Below are positions 21,501-31,561 of a DNA stretch of 64,000 bases, one piece after another. Location of the stretch: contig NW_022985164.1 of NCBI RefSeq assembly GCF_010093535.1, positions 1,601,629 to 1,665,628 of the forward strand. Direction: 5' to 3'. The stretch's first letter is position 1. Each line of letters begins with the position of its first letter. The DNA comes from Lindgomyces ingoldianus. Lineage: Eukaryota; Ascomycota; Dothideomycetes; Pleosporales; Lindgomycetaceae. Both the position numbers and the translations under genes were made by a program. The notes under the pieces were generated by a model that worked only from the letters and a program-made list of their open reading frames with translations, was not told the DNA's origin and searched no databases.

Positions 21501-23621
21501 GAGGGTAACTTCCTGTCTGGATGCATTCTCCGTAGTGTATGAGCGGTGATTTCCACTGGTATACTCGATCCGACCATTGGTCCCAATATGCTGGGGGAGC
21601 TCCATAAGAAGGCATCTTAAATGCGTGACCCATTAAGTCCTTCACTTCCCGGCCTTGTGCTTCGGATTCGGTGAACTCCTTTTTCATCTCCAAATCCATC
21701 GAGAGCCGGCAGGAAATGTCCGCGGGAGCCGCAGCAGGCCCATACCACTCATCGGCAACGAAGTTTATCAATTCCTGGATTCGTTCGAAAGCGATTACTC
21801 TGCGTTGCGCTGGTGTAGAATCCTTCCATGCCAGTCGGACACGGTCAGATTTGGATATGATTTGTGGGTCATCCGAGTACGGTTGCATTTGACGGAGAAC
21901 AGTTTCGTAGTCTGCAACACAACTGGCTGGTAGTTTGGGCTCGAGAACATCCCATTCGCGATTACCCATCGGATAGGGTTTGAATTTTTTCGAATTCCGT
22001 TTCGCTAGCGGCGAGGTGGTCAATTTTGGGCCTGATAAAGCATCCCGTACGTCTCCGTCAAGATCCTTGAGAAATTCGTCGACCAGGTCGGTCTCGTGCA
22101 AATCGTTCATGTTCCTAGTTTCCCTCCAAATAGTCGCAATTGCGTCTCTTGCATCTGAATCGACGCTTTCCGGAATCTCTTTGGATTTTGTGAAGAGCAT
22201 CGCGAAGGTTGTGGTCAGCTTCTTGAGGAATCGCGCTCGATCATAGTGACCCATACTCTCCCACCGAGCCCATCGTTTTTTCATCGTCTCATGGACTTCC
22301 CCTTTGTCTAGAAGCGGCCAGATTGTCTTGATTGTCTTCTTGAGCAATGCGTTGTAGCCTTCGTCCAGTCGGTCAGGGGTGCGTCGGGTGAGGTCATATT
22401 TTTTGAAGGAGTCCCAGCTATCCGCACGGCCCTTAAGATAGTGTGTAGAGCCATCCTCCGTGTCGGTCGTGATAGTGGTCAAAGGGTTCGCGGTTCCCCG
22501 TCGGCCTGGCGATTGAGAATCATCGATCGACGAAGCTGGATCTCCGTTAGTGGTGCTAAGACCATCATAGACGTTGGATTTGCGCGTACCTTGGACTGAG
22601 GGTTCATTGAGATCAGTATGCTCAATAGCGAGGTTGTGCTGTCTAAAGCTTTTGACTGGAGATCGATAGTCCACGTCGTATAGGATGTACATCTTGTTGT
22701 CTTGGGTCGTTTTGTAGAACTTGTATCGCATATCCAGATCAAAAGGGACTTTAGAATCGCCGGTGCCGTTGGTGGGATGGATCACGTTGTAGCCTTTCTT
22801 TTTTATTTCTTCGACGAAGTATGTCAACGAATCGTTTTGATAGGCATCTTCGACATACTTCCACTTCGTGGTGTGGACATTGGCTGGGTCGAGCGTCTGC
22901 CAAGGAAAATGAGTTCCTGCCGAGCTAGGGTGCGATTTTGCTCCAGAAGTAGGACGGGCCTTTGATGCAGGATGCTTGGAAGCCCCGGAAGCGCTATTCT
23001 CGTGATCTTCAGTATCATTCTCCTGAGGTTCCTTGGTTTGAACATTATCAAGAAGCCGATCGTGGCGAGCTAATGTCTGTGCCTCATCTTCAGGAAGCAC
23101 TCGGAGGAGGGTTCGAGACTGGAAGAGCTCTTGACCATCACTGGAGAGAGCCCACAAATGCAGAGCATATCCTTCGTCCTGAGGGGGAAAAGCTGCCAAA
23201 GAGAAGCTGAATTCAGAGCCAGTAGTGTTGAACAAAAGCATGCTCCAGTCCACGACTTGTTCACTGGTGGCTTCATTTGTGATGGAAATGGGCATATCGC
23301 CATGTGCGTCGTATTGCTTCCAGAAGTCGTCAGGCATCTCTTCTCCCCTGTCGTAGGAGAAAGGGATGTCAACAATAACGGAAGCGTTCTCGTCCTTGGG
23401 GGTATAGAAGCTCATGCGGGTGTAGAAATCGACGTCGACCAGAATCGGCTGGGCGCCGGGGCTGTTTTCGGTTCCATCGGGACTAATATACTTCTGTGAG
23501 CGATTATCAAGCTTTAGAATGGTGGCGTAACATACATCTTATCATTAGGGCTCCTCTCAGCCAGGGCTGCTTGTGAAACAGCCAGGCCGACGAGGACAGT
23601 CAGACCTAAAGGTGACTTCAT
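18541..23621 (-). CDS. very large secreted repeat-containing protein, 1675 aa
   Basis: Two exons on the minus strand: 23621-23536 and 23482-18541. The 53-base intron has donor GTATGT and acceptor ATTAG; this junction keeps frame. Exon 1 encodes a clear signal peptide (MKSPLGLTVLVGLAVSQ, cut near ALA-ER). The mature protein is hydrophilic with many Asp, Glu, Lys and Ser. I see no known catalytic domain. It carries divergent internal repeats: (a) W-x-x-M/S-x4-ERR-type helices at about residues 429-459, 577-604, 1003-1030 and 1066-1096; (b) a module with KNPN-x2-DV-x2-W and later YxPxxL at 734-789 and 822-885, with a weaker third near 914-956; (c) a twin xTxKxxxDxYFxP helix at 1242-1291; (d) WEH-x-x-L-x-EΦ near the C-terminus. 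A Thr/Asn/Asp tract is encoded by a 15-base minisatellite. Many dibasic KR/RR sites suggest Kex2 processing. Role unknown; extracellular or cell-wall location is inferred. Confidence 0.8.
20059..20133 (-). repeat. coding minisatellite, 15-base unit x 5
   Basis: Five successive 15-base units of the form GGTATyGTCCGTAGA lie inside the large secreted-protein gene. On the coding strand each gives five residues (variants of N/D-TSTD, N-TSTN), producing a Thr/Asn/Asp-rich linker with several potential N-glycosylation sequons (NTS, NGT). Units differ by one to three substitutions. Confidence 0.85.
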
Positions 23622-24542
23622 ACCGTAGGTACGGGGAGGCCCCCAGAGAGCCCAAGTGGTGTCAAAGAATCACCTAGAAGGGGATGGAAATGAATGACTC
23701 TGTTGTTTTCGAGCCTTGTGCCTGGGAGGCAGAGCGAAGTCTGGAGTGAAGTGGAGTGATGGTGTGAAGAGAAGAGAGAAGAGAGGAGGAGAGAAGAGAA
23801 GAAAGAAGTTGACCACAAACAGGCTGTGCAAACATAATGAAGTTGCACTTGCTGTGTGTTGATTTGTTTTAGTAATATCAAAGGTAGTTACCGCACCGAC
23901 GAGGAAGTGGCTAGTAGCAGAGTCAGTGTAAGGAAAGGGAACTGCAGCCACACGGAAACGACGAGAGGAAGGAATCTGAGATTCGGAAAGAGCGTTTCAA
24001 AGTGCGCGGAACAATATAACGAATGCCTTGACCACAGCAATAACGGATATCATATGGAACACAATCTGAAGCACCCAGCTCTGGCTCAGAGATTAAGCAC
24101 ATACATAGCGAGCCCAAGGCGCCTTTAGATCTACAACTATGCCTTTAAATTTGTTTAGAATAGTAAGCGAGGTGAATGTATTCGGCAAGCTTGCATTCAT
24201 TCACGTCCCTAATTAAGGAAAGACAGTTGTTGAAAATTACTGATGCGAACTTCGAGAAGCCTAACAGAGAAAGGTATAGGCCCTACCATGGCAATTGTCG
24301 AAGCAAGGCCGGGAAAACCGGCGAAGAAGCGAGACAAATCGATACTGCGAAGGACTGAGTCACAATGCTGGAGAGAAGTTGATGCGCACAGACCAATCGC
24401 GAGCTGTGAAAGGTCAATTTGAAAGCAAGCCTCAAGGACGGTGGCTACAGCCCGTGATTTCGCGTTATCAATCATAAACGCTTTCTCTGCCTCCTTGCCG
24501 TCGTGTTTCTTTTTCCATCCTATATCACAATCAGCTGTCCAA
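23622..24542. other. divergent promoter region (secreted protein / MGMT)
   Basis: About 920 bases between divergent start codons. The half next to the minus-strand gene carries a long purine tract (pyrimidine in its own sense). The half next to the methyltransferase has no distinctive motif I can name. No gene is supported; short open stretches on both strands are uninformative. Confidence 0.55.
23752..23812 (-). promoter_or_regulatory. long CT-rich tract upstream of the large secreted-protein gene
   Basis: On the plus strand this is an almost pure purine GA run (GAAGAGAAGAGAGAAGAG and so on). On the sense strand of the minus gene it is therefore a CT tract 130-190 bases before the start codon. 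Such tracts are common core-promoter features of well-expressed fungal genes. No factor can be named. Confidence 0.5.
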
Positions 24543-24948
24543 ATGGCGAAGCAAGTCAAAGTCACCGAATACCAGACGCGTGTCTACACGCTCTTGCAAC
24601 AGATCCCCAAAGGCAAAATCACCTCGTATGCAGCTATGGCGAGAGCATTGAACTCATCACCCCGCGCGATCGGCGGAGCTCTGCGGTCAAATCCTTTTGC
24701 GCCCGAAGTGCCATGCCATCGATGCATTGCAAGCACAGGTGTAAGTTTGTATCTGTTGGGTTCTCACAAACTTGAAAATGTTGACAACGGTCCAGTTTGT
24801 TGGCGGATTCAAGGGAGATTGGGAAAAAGTCCCCAGCGGTCAGAATCAGGACGAGAAACTCAAGCTACTCGCCCAAGAGGGTGTCAGGTTTGACTCAAAG
24901 GGGATGTTGGTGGACAAGTCGTGTTGGTGGGACGATTTCAAAGTGTGA
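24543..24948 (+). CDS. MGT1: O6-alkylguanine-DNA alkyltransferase (MGMT), 116 aa
   Basis: Two exons, 24543-24740 and 24796-24948, joined in phase 0 by a 55-base GT-AG intron (donor GTAAGT). It removes alkyl groups from O6-guanine by suicide transfer to its own cysteine. Residues 1-66 carry the helix-turn-helix (QIPKGKITSYAAMARAL), the RAIGGALRSNP segment with the arginine-finger region, and the active site PCHR with Cys58. After splicing the sequence runs IASTG-FVGGFKG, the usual loop after the active site. The retained cysteine separates it from alkyltransferase-like Atl1 proteins, which have tryptophan there. The protein is only the C-terminal catalytic domain; the N-terminal domain of longer MGMTs is absent. 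The start ATG follows a short pyrimidine-rich leader. Confidence 0.9.
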
Positions 24949-25200
24949 AGGGCGAAGAAGCGAGGCAGGCGGGGACTACACAAGGCTGAGAAATAAAAAC
25001 TTACAGACACTGATACGCCCATGCGGTACCGTGATGTTCGTGAATATGTATGGTTGAAGATGGAAAGTGATGGACGTAGACGCTTAATGAGAAATCTGAG
25101 AGACCCATCTGATGGATCCTTACTCATAACATGACAATCGTCACCTGAACAAGCCCACCAATTTTCTTCCACCACCCCATTAACAACACCGCTTCACACA

Positions 25201-27156
25201 ATGCCCCCCAAGAGGAAGGATTTCTTGAAACTGAACCCAAAAGCGAAAGCGAAGGTACTTTCTCTATTCTCGAGACACTGAGTTTCTACTACTGACGAGA
25301 CCAGGCTCAAGAACCGCAGTCCGAGAATGACTTCCTTGAGGCGGCGGACGAATTCGAACAAGCAGCCGGAAAATGGAGAGCTGGGGACGCTGCAAAGGCC
25401 ACACGATTCTACAATCGAGCCATCGATATGTATAACGTTGGACTTCGGCGGTATCCAAGTTCCTTCGATCTATCATATAACAAGTAAGTTTGAGTCTCGT
25501 CTTTCACGCACCCGTACTTCCCACTTTCTCGACAAAACACGCATGCCGCACTGCGTCTTTCCAGGGGCATGGAGAATTGTAGGGATGATTTTTGACATAA
25601 ATTTGCATCGTATAGACTTTCTACCTAAGTTTAACAAGAGGTTTACCGGATAGCGTCTGCCTTGGTTATGTTCTACGTACATTTATAGATAATTCCCCTG
25701 CCCTGTTCCTTTCAAGGCGCTGACAATCTATAGAGCTAATCTAGAGTACAAAATGAGCGAGGATGAGAGAATCGCCGCCTTACTCGGCAACAAAGTCGAT
25801 CTTCTTGAAGAGACATTGCGATCTCATCGGACCGCCATCGCATTGAACCCGGACAATACTGATGTCCTGTTTAATACCGGCCAAGTCCTTACCTCCCTGG
25901 CGGAAGCCCTCCTTGAAAGTAGAACCCAAGAGATAATGAAAGCATCTGCAATAACCCTCCTAGAGGAAGCCATAAATGTGTTCGCCAAATGCCTCGCAAG
26001 CCAGCAACATGAATACGAGGAGATTCAAATTGAGATCGCTAGGGCGCAAGCATCGCAAGAGCCTCAAGATAGCCTTGATACACCAGGACATATTGTTGAT
26101 GAAACTACAAAACAAGAGTCTATGGAAATGTCGTCCACCTCGAGCGACGGGCCAGGAGAATGGGCTACGGTCGTTGAGCCAGTCACGCCAGAGGCAATCC
26201 TTGAGACTTGTATTGCTTATTTGGAAACCTTAAGCATTCTTATCGGCCTTTATGGTCCCTCAGAATTGGCACACATAGAGCAGCGGGCGCAGACAGGATT
26301 AGAGACAGCCAACATCAAGATCCCGGCTCTAATTGGCCTCCTTCAGATCTCTCCCAAGACTATAGAGGAGCCCGTGCCAGGGCCTACCTTATCAATCGCA
26401 TCTCAATCCGCAGTAGAAGAACCCAAGTCCTCCCCAAAGGATGACGCAAGTCTTGCCGCAGCAAAATTTCGGGCCAACGTCGCTGAGGTATCATACCGCA
26501 CTGGTCAGACCACAATCATTCAATATGCCGGGCAAATCGAGCAGATTTTTGCCCCGTTGATTGAGCCCCTGCATAGCAACACTGGGCTTGATCCGGGGCT
26601 CGTGAATTCGCTCTCCGTCTACGCAGACACGCTGATGGATCTTGCCTCTGCCATTTCTGACAGCTCCCAACACTCCGATGAATCCTCTACACACCTCGCA
26701 GACTACGATTCCCAATGGGCGGCTCTGACACAAGCCCAGACTATCCTGACGCAAATCTCCAGTGGAACGGCTACATCATCCCTTTCCCCGTCACGGCTAG
26801 CGGACATCTTCCTCGCTCGTGGCGATGCCGACCTTTTTCGGTTCCGAATATCCCTTCTTGACATTGCGAAGCCAGCATGGGCGAAAAGCAAAATGGTACT
26901 AGTTTCCAATGCAGGAGTGTACTATCGTGGTGCGAGAATGTACGCGGAGAAAGCGGATGATCTCAAAGTCCATAAGGCAGCTGATGCTAAGGCGACTATA
27001 GCCGAGTTACTTAAAGAGGCGGCGAATGGATCAAACATGAGAAAATTGGATTGGAAAAGTAGAGGCGAAGAGGTGGTACGAATGCTTGAGCAGATGATTG
27101 AGGAGGGCATTGTAGGAAAGGAGAACGCAGAGGGAGTCATGAGATATATAGAATAA
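25201..27156 (+). CDS. TPR-repeat protein, 551 aa
   Basis: Three exons: 25201-25254, 25305-25483, 25734-27156. The first intron is 50 bases with a CTGAC branch site; the second is unusually long (250 bases). The N-terminus MPPKRKDFLKLNPKAKAK is basic. Tetratricopeptide helices start at once (DEFEQAAGKWRAGDAAKATRFYNRAIDMY and SFDLSYNKANLEYKM), continue around residues 95-150 (HRTAIALNPDNTDVLFNTGQVL) and recur in the middle (AKFRANVAEVSYRTGQTT). Acidic, Ser-rich linkers lie between. The layout resembles small fungal TPR chaperones of ribosome or nuclear complex assembly such as Acl4-type proteins, but I cannot fix the orthologue. No transmembrane segment or signal peptide. The TPR call is firm and the function is open. 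Confidence 0.8.
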
Positions 27157-27559
27157 GGCGTCCATGAGCACAAGCAACTCTAGCTGAAGAAGAGCGTAGT
27201 AACCTTCGATTACCTTCTCCTAGGTAAAAATGCGATGAAAATCCACCCTCTCCTAAAGTTTACCATCCCCTATGGTCCGATAGTTTTCATGTTAATTTCT
27301 CCGGTTCCTTGCCGTTATTTTGGTTCGGGTTTATAGATTTCTTCTCGGGTAGATTTTTCGCAGTGAATTAGAATACGGAAAACCTATAGATGATGTGGGC
27401 AGATCGTGGGCTTATTTTCCCATTTCAGGAAGTTCAGATTGTAGTTCTGGCTTTTGAATCTTTGATCATGAGTTTTGTGTGTTGCTTCTTCTGGGACTAT
27501 CACTAGTCTCCTTTGAATGGCTCCTTTTCTTCATCAAAGCAAGGGGAGGACCACGCTTG
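27157..27559. other. intergenic spacer
   Basis: 3' flank of the TPR gene. No gene or repeat recognised before the kinase relic starts. Confidence 0.5.
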
Positions 27560-28260
27560 GCTTTCTTCTTGGAGAGATTGCAGCCAAGTGAGAAGATGTC
27601 CGCCGCGCAGCTACTTGGGAGATCGACGCGACCCCGGGCGCGAAGTATATCGAAGTGCCATGCTCAGTGGGGCTAGCCGAGAGGATTGAAAAGTCGGTAG
27701 CGGTACCAAAATCGGTAAGCCGCTCCTTCTTTCGAGGAAGTAGTATGTTTGAAGGCTTAAGATCCTTGTGCTTTTTTCTTTGGTTGTGTAGATACTCGAC
27801 AGCAGAAATTATATGTTTTCTTTTTGAGTAGATGTGCACTAGTCCCGTGATCTGAAAACTGTTGTAGGAGTCGACAGGCTGAAATCGGATAGTCGCTCCC
27901 ACTGTGCATATTCTAGAGATCTCTTAAGTCGAGGGGTATCATCGTCTTCGAAGAAAGTTACTAACTCGCAAGTGGCTATTGGGTAAAGTAGCACGCTTAA
28001 AAACTGGCGGTGGGCATAGGCTCCAATCAGCTGGACGATGTCAATATTGGCGAGCTTCAAGATATTGATCTGCTTCCTTTCCACCTCGCCGGTCTGCCGC
28101 TTGTAGAACCTCCGTTTCCATACAACGGTGTGACTAGTTATCAATGTTTCATAAACAGGTCCGTTGATTTCGTGACTGAGAAACGACCTTGCTTCAGTGG
28201 AGAGTCTTCGTCATGGAGGGATTCGACATGTGATCCTCTTCCGGACCAGTTTTCTGCAGT
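27560..28260 (-). pseudogene. protein kinase relic
   Basis: Minus-strand remains of a Ser/Thr kinase. From upstream to downstream I can read VYETLITSHTVVWKRRF and KLANIDIVQLIGAYAHRQ with LLYPIATCELVTFFED (end of the N-lobe and hinge), then EYLHNQRKKHKDLKPSNILL (catalytic loop), LTDFGTATDFS (DFG) and IYFAPGVA, where the conserved APE has become APG. The next conserved piece, AADIFSLGC, lies in a different frame, so a frameshift separates it. The glycine loop and the ATP-binding VAIK motif are missing, and the two halves are also in different frames. It cannot make an active kinase. Confidence 0.8.
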
Positions 28261-29073
28261 GCAGTGAGCGGCGAAACTGTGCTTGCCATACTATTGCCAC
28301 CGTGGTTTCGTCGTCCCTTCGCTTCTGAACAGATGGGAGGTCCCGGTCTAGGTTTGAAGGTCTTTGCTTGCACGGAACTAATTTCACGACAGAAGAGGCA
28401 GATCAATTCAAAATTTTTTTAACATTTGGCGAGGCTAGATTCTAGGAAGGGTTAGTCTGTACCCTTGTCAATTGACCGTATGATAGACTTGCAATAGAGA
28501 ACAAGTGCATTTGTATGTCGCAAAAGTTATTGTGGTCTCTCAACTATGACAGAGAAGAAGAGGTAATGAGGATTCCAGGGGAGATGTCGATGATGAAGGA
28601 TCGAGAATGGGTGGTAGAGGATGGGAGGTAAAGGATGCGGGTTAGATGATGAGGTGTCAAGGCTAGGGCTTGTTTCTTGAGCGCCTGTCGCAAGGCTGAA
28701 CTTTGCATCATGGAAACGTACTGTGGGGTGGATGTGCGAGTGTTCCTAATCTTAGAGCTTTGTTAGAGTGTGGAAGAGCTGCTGACTTGATTTGCAGTGC
28801 CTTGTCCTGAATTTCCCCTGTTATATTTAATGTTAGGTGATAAGATGCGGTAGAATCGATGGAACTGGAACTTTGATGCCTTAAGTGAGTCACCAGTCTT
28901 TCATATCCGATATACAGAGTCGAAGTTAACGAAGCCCCATTTTGTGGTCCTCCAAAGTTATTCCCTTTTCATACATGCTTCCCTCGTACTTTTCGCTGCA
29001 GTGTGATACCAAACCCTAAACTCCAGGCATACATAAGGACCAGGCAAGATGAATTTCAATTACTTCTCTGTAT
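28261..29073. other. intergenic spacer with one repeat copy
   Basis: About 810 bases between the kinase relic and the 3' end of the Swp1 gene. It contains dispersed repeat copy 5. No gene is supported. Confidence 0.5.
28760..28849 (+). repeat. dispersed repeat, copy 5
   Basis: A 90-base block that aligns without gaps through its first 54 bases to the copy in the ADH intron (57.0 kb) and shares its second half: TTGTCCTGAATT, CCCTGTTATATTTAATGTTAG and TAAGATGCGG. The 5' half is strongly diverged and no frame remains. Confidence 0.6.
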
Positions 29074-30049
29074 TCATCGTAGCCCAGCCAAACGGCGCTC
29101 TTGGACCTCGGACAATGCCCTGCTTCCGCTCAAGAAAGCCACGGATGCGACAACAGCGGCAGCTGGCAGAGTCTGGAAGAGATTCCAGCTTGTGTAGTAC
29201 ATGAAGAAGATGCCCTCCATGGCAAGTATTGAGCCGAAGAAGAGAGCGTGCGAAACCGGAGCATTGCTTAAAGCTTTGCTCAGATGGTTCACATTGGCGC
29301 CCAAGGTAGCCCACACACCGAACAGGGCTGGAAGAGCACCAAAAACCACAGCGGCAAACACCAATGTTATGATCTTGGGAGGCGATCGAGGGTCGGTGCG
29401 GAAGATGTGGTGGATCTCGGGTTCGACGGCATAGCGAATGGGCTTCGCGGGAATGGCAAGGGGAACATTGGGGTCTCGGGTTACGCTGAGGTCGAAAACT
29501 TTGCTCTTATAAGGCGTGGAAGATCCGAAAGAGCCAATGACGATGGAGGCTACAATTGGTTTCGAGGAGGTGAGGAATTGGATGGGGAGGTCCTTCTGGG
29601 TCTACCGAGATCAGCGAGGCTCTTAGCAATTGGCAACGCAGTCTTACCAAATCCACCTTTCCTCTCCCACTTTCCTTCACACTGAGCACGAAAGACTCCT
29701 CTAGGCCTGTTGTAGGGTCGGTAAGAGTAAGGAATGCCTGATGTGGTTGTCTCGCTTTTTTCCCGTTGGTCGTGGTAAGCAGCATCTTCAACGAATCCGT
29801 CGAACCCAATGCCACAGGTTTTGACAATGGGGTACTGGGGCTCAGTCTGAGTAACAACAGCCTATTAGCACCAACTCGACATGCTTCAGAAGTTCAAGTA
29901 GCTTACTTCTCCTTGGCCCCAGCACCCACTCCAGCACCTTTGCTTTGAACGGTTAAGGTGGCATCTTCAAAACTCCAAGAAGATGCTGCTGACACGACGT
30001 AGGCGCTTGAGAGCAGTAATGAAGGTATGAAGGAGTGTAAGAGCCTCAT
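29074..30049 (-). CDS. SWP1: oligosaccharyltransferase delta subunit, Swp1/ribophorin II family, 289 aa
   Basis: Three exons on the minus strand: 30049-29907, 29846-29648 and 29601-29074. Donors are GTAAGC and GTAAGA; all phases agree. Swp1 is a subunit of the ER-membrane complex that transfers the lipid-linked glycan to nascent proteins at Asn-X-Ser/Thr. The start encodes a signal peptide (MRLLHSFIPSLLLSSAYVVSA). A short lumenal domain follows with the conserved QPHQAFLTLTDPTTGLEES and KPIRYAVEPEIHHIFR motifs. Three membrane helices end the protein (FAAVVFGALPALFGVW, LFFGSILAMEGIFFMYY, AAVVASVAFLSGSRAL), with a cytosolic basic tail. The length matches fungal Swp1. The GC-rich coding region is under clear codon constraint. 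Confidence 0.92.
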
Positions 30050-31561
30050 TGCTGCAGAATTGTGAACAAGTTGTGAAGCTGCTTGCGGGATGCTCGAAAG
30101 GCAACGTAAGACTGTCTTCGCGGGCCGAGAATGGTTCCGACAGTCACGTGTCAGATGACTACTTGATTACTAACACACTGACCTTCAATGGGAGCAGTGC
30201 ACATCATCAAAGAGCAGCGTGTTTACTGCTGTTGAAGATGCAGGGAAGTGACCTAAAACATGTGGGCCTACTTTCTGAATCCCTGAAGATTCTGTGCTGA
30301 GCATGGTCACCAGATCTGTTGATTGTGGCCCTGCCAATGCACACAATTGCAGCCGCTAGATCTTTCCTACTAGATATATGGGCTCCCGCGTTTTGCGCGG
30401 TCACGTCATGCCTTCATACACATTGTCTCATATGATGCATTCGATGCCTTTTATTAGCACCCTGCATGCCTTTTGGTTGACTGACATGTGAAAGGGTCTA
30501 CTGTCGCTAGCTCTTGTTCAGCCCGCCCTCAAGAATTCAAGCTGCGAGCCTTTTGGGCCCTTTCCCCACCACATTGAGTCTTATTTTAAACTCTGTGATA
30601 CGGTGGCTGTCCATGTGAACCGAGAAAGTGAGACACGGCGATCATAAGACGAAGGTTGACTCGAGAATGCCGTAAAGAGTAGCAAGCATATTTCAATGGA
30701 AATGTTGTGCATGACCAAAGAGCCTGAGTAAAATTCCTTAGCCAGCCAGTAACATCAAATAGACAAAAAGAAATTTGACAACGATCCAGACTCGAGTGGA
30801 GAATGGACATGTATCGTGTACATGCAGGCTGGTTCCCTACCCCACGGAAACCTGCAGCAAAGAAGGTCTGCATTGGACGAGAAAGCAAATCTGGAAAACG
30901 CGGGGTCTTAGTAGTGCCAAGATCTTGCATTCCATCGGCGTCCATGACAGCATTTGCAGTAGCTAGCCGTCTGACTAGAGATGGCGCGGCACTGTGCCTG
31001 GCAGTGAACCTGTTAAGGGCTTATGCTCGTGAAGGAGACTCAGCATTCGTGGCCGTGCGCGCGGAATGGGCGTTATCGATAGAGGCGGGCCATTGTTGGA
31101 TTATGGGCACATGCTCGGATGAATGACGACGTGTCTGGCAGGCCTTTGGTCATCCTTGCAGGTGCTCGTCCGGATTGTTTCGCGATCGCGCCAGCACATT
31201 TGTCGAATCTGGCAGAGGTGCTTCACTCCTCCCTTCTTGGAACCAAACACAGTTTGTCCTTGATATCCTGCTTCGGAGCCCACTCCGCCGTGCGACTTCC
31301 GAGAGTGGTAGGCTACTGCCACGCGTGACTAGACGGCTCTTGTTACGGACTACTTCAACGATTCAGCGTGTACGCTTATATCCTCATACCGCTTCTTCTA
31401 CCACCTGACCCGCCGCAGATTTGGCCCCCTATCTATATCTCTATCCCGTCAGTCAAATAAATAACCGCGTCTCCGGATCAAGTATCCTGTTCTTCTACGA
31501 GGCCACACGCGGCCGAACCTGAGCCATCACCGCGCATGCGCATGGCGTACACTCCCTACAG
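30050..31561. other. 1.5 kb divergent spacer (Swp1 / lipase)
   Basis: Region between the start codons of the minus-strand Swp1 gene and the plus-strand lipase. Open stretches of 100-120 codons occur on both strands at 30586-31126 but overlap each other and show no domain. I see no RNA gene or repeat. Confidence 0.5.

Noticed and set aside
23491..23540. Alternative first junctions for the large secreted protein (acceptor CACAG at 23494)
   Set aside because: With the strong GTATGT donor this acceptor breaks frame, and with a GTTACG donor the intron would be only about 38 bases. The ATTAG acceptor gives a normal 53-base intron and keeps frame.
30586..31126. Overlapping 107-119 codon open stretches on both strands
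   Set aside because: No domain, no splice continuation, and each is the antisense of the other; likely chance in GC-rich promoter sequence.
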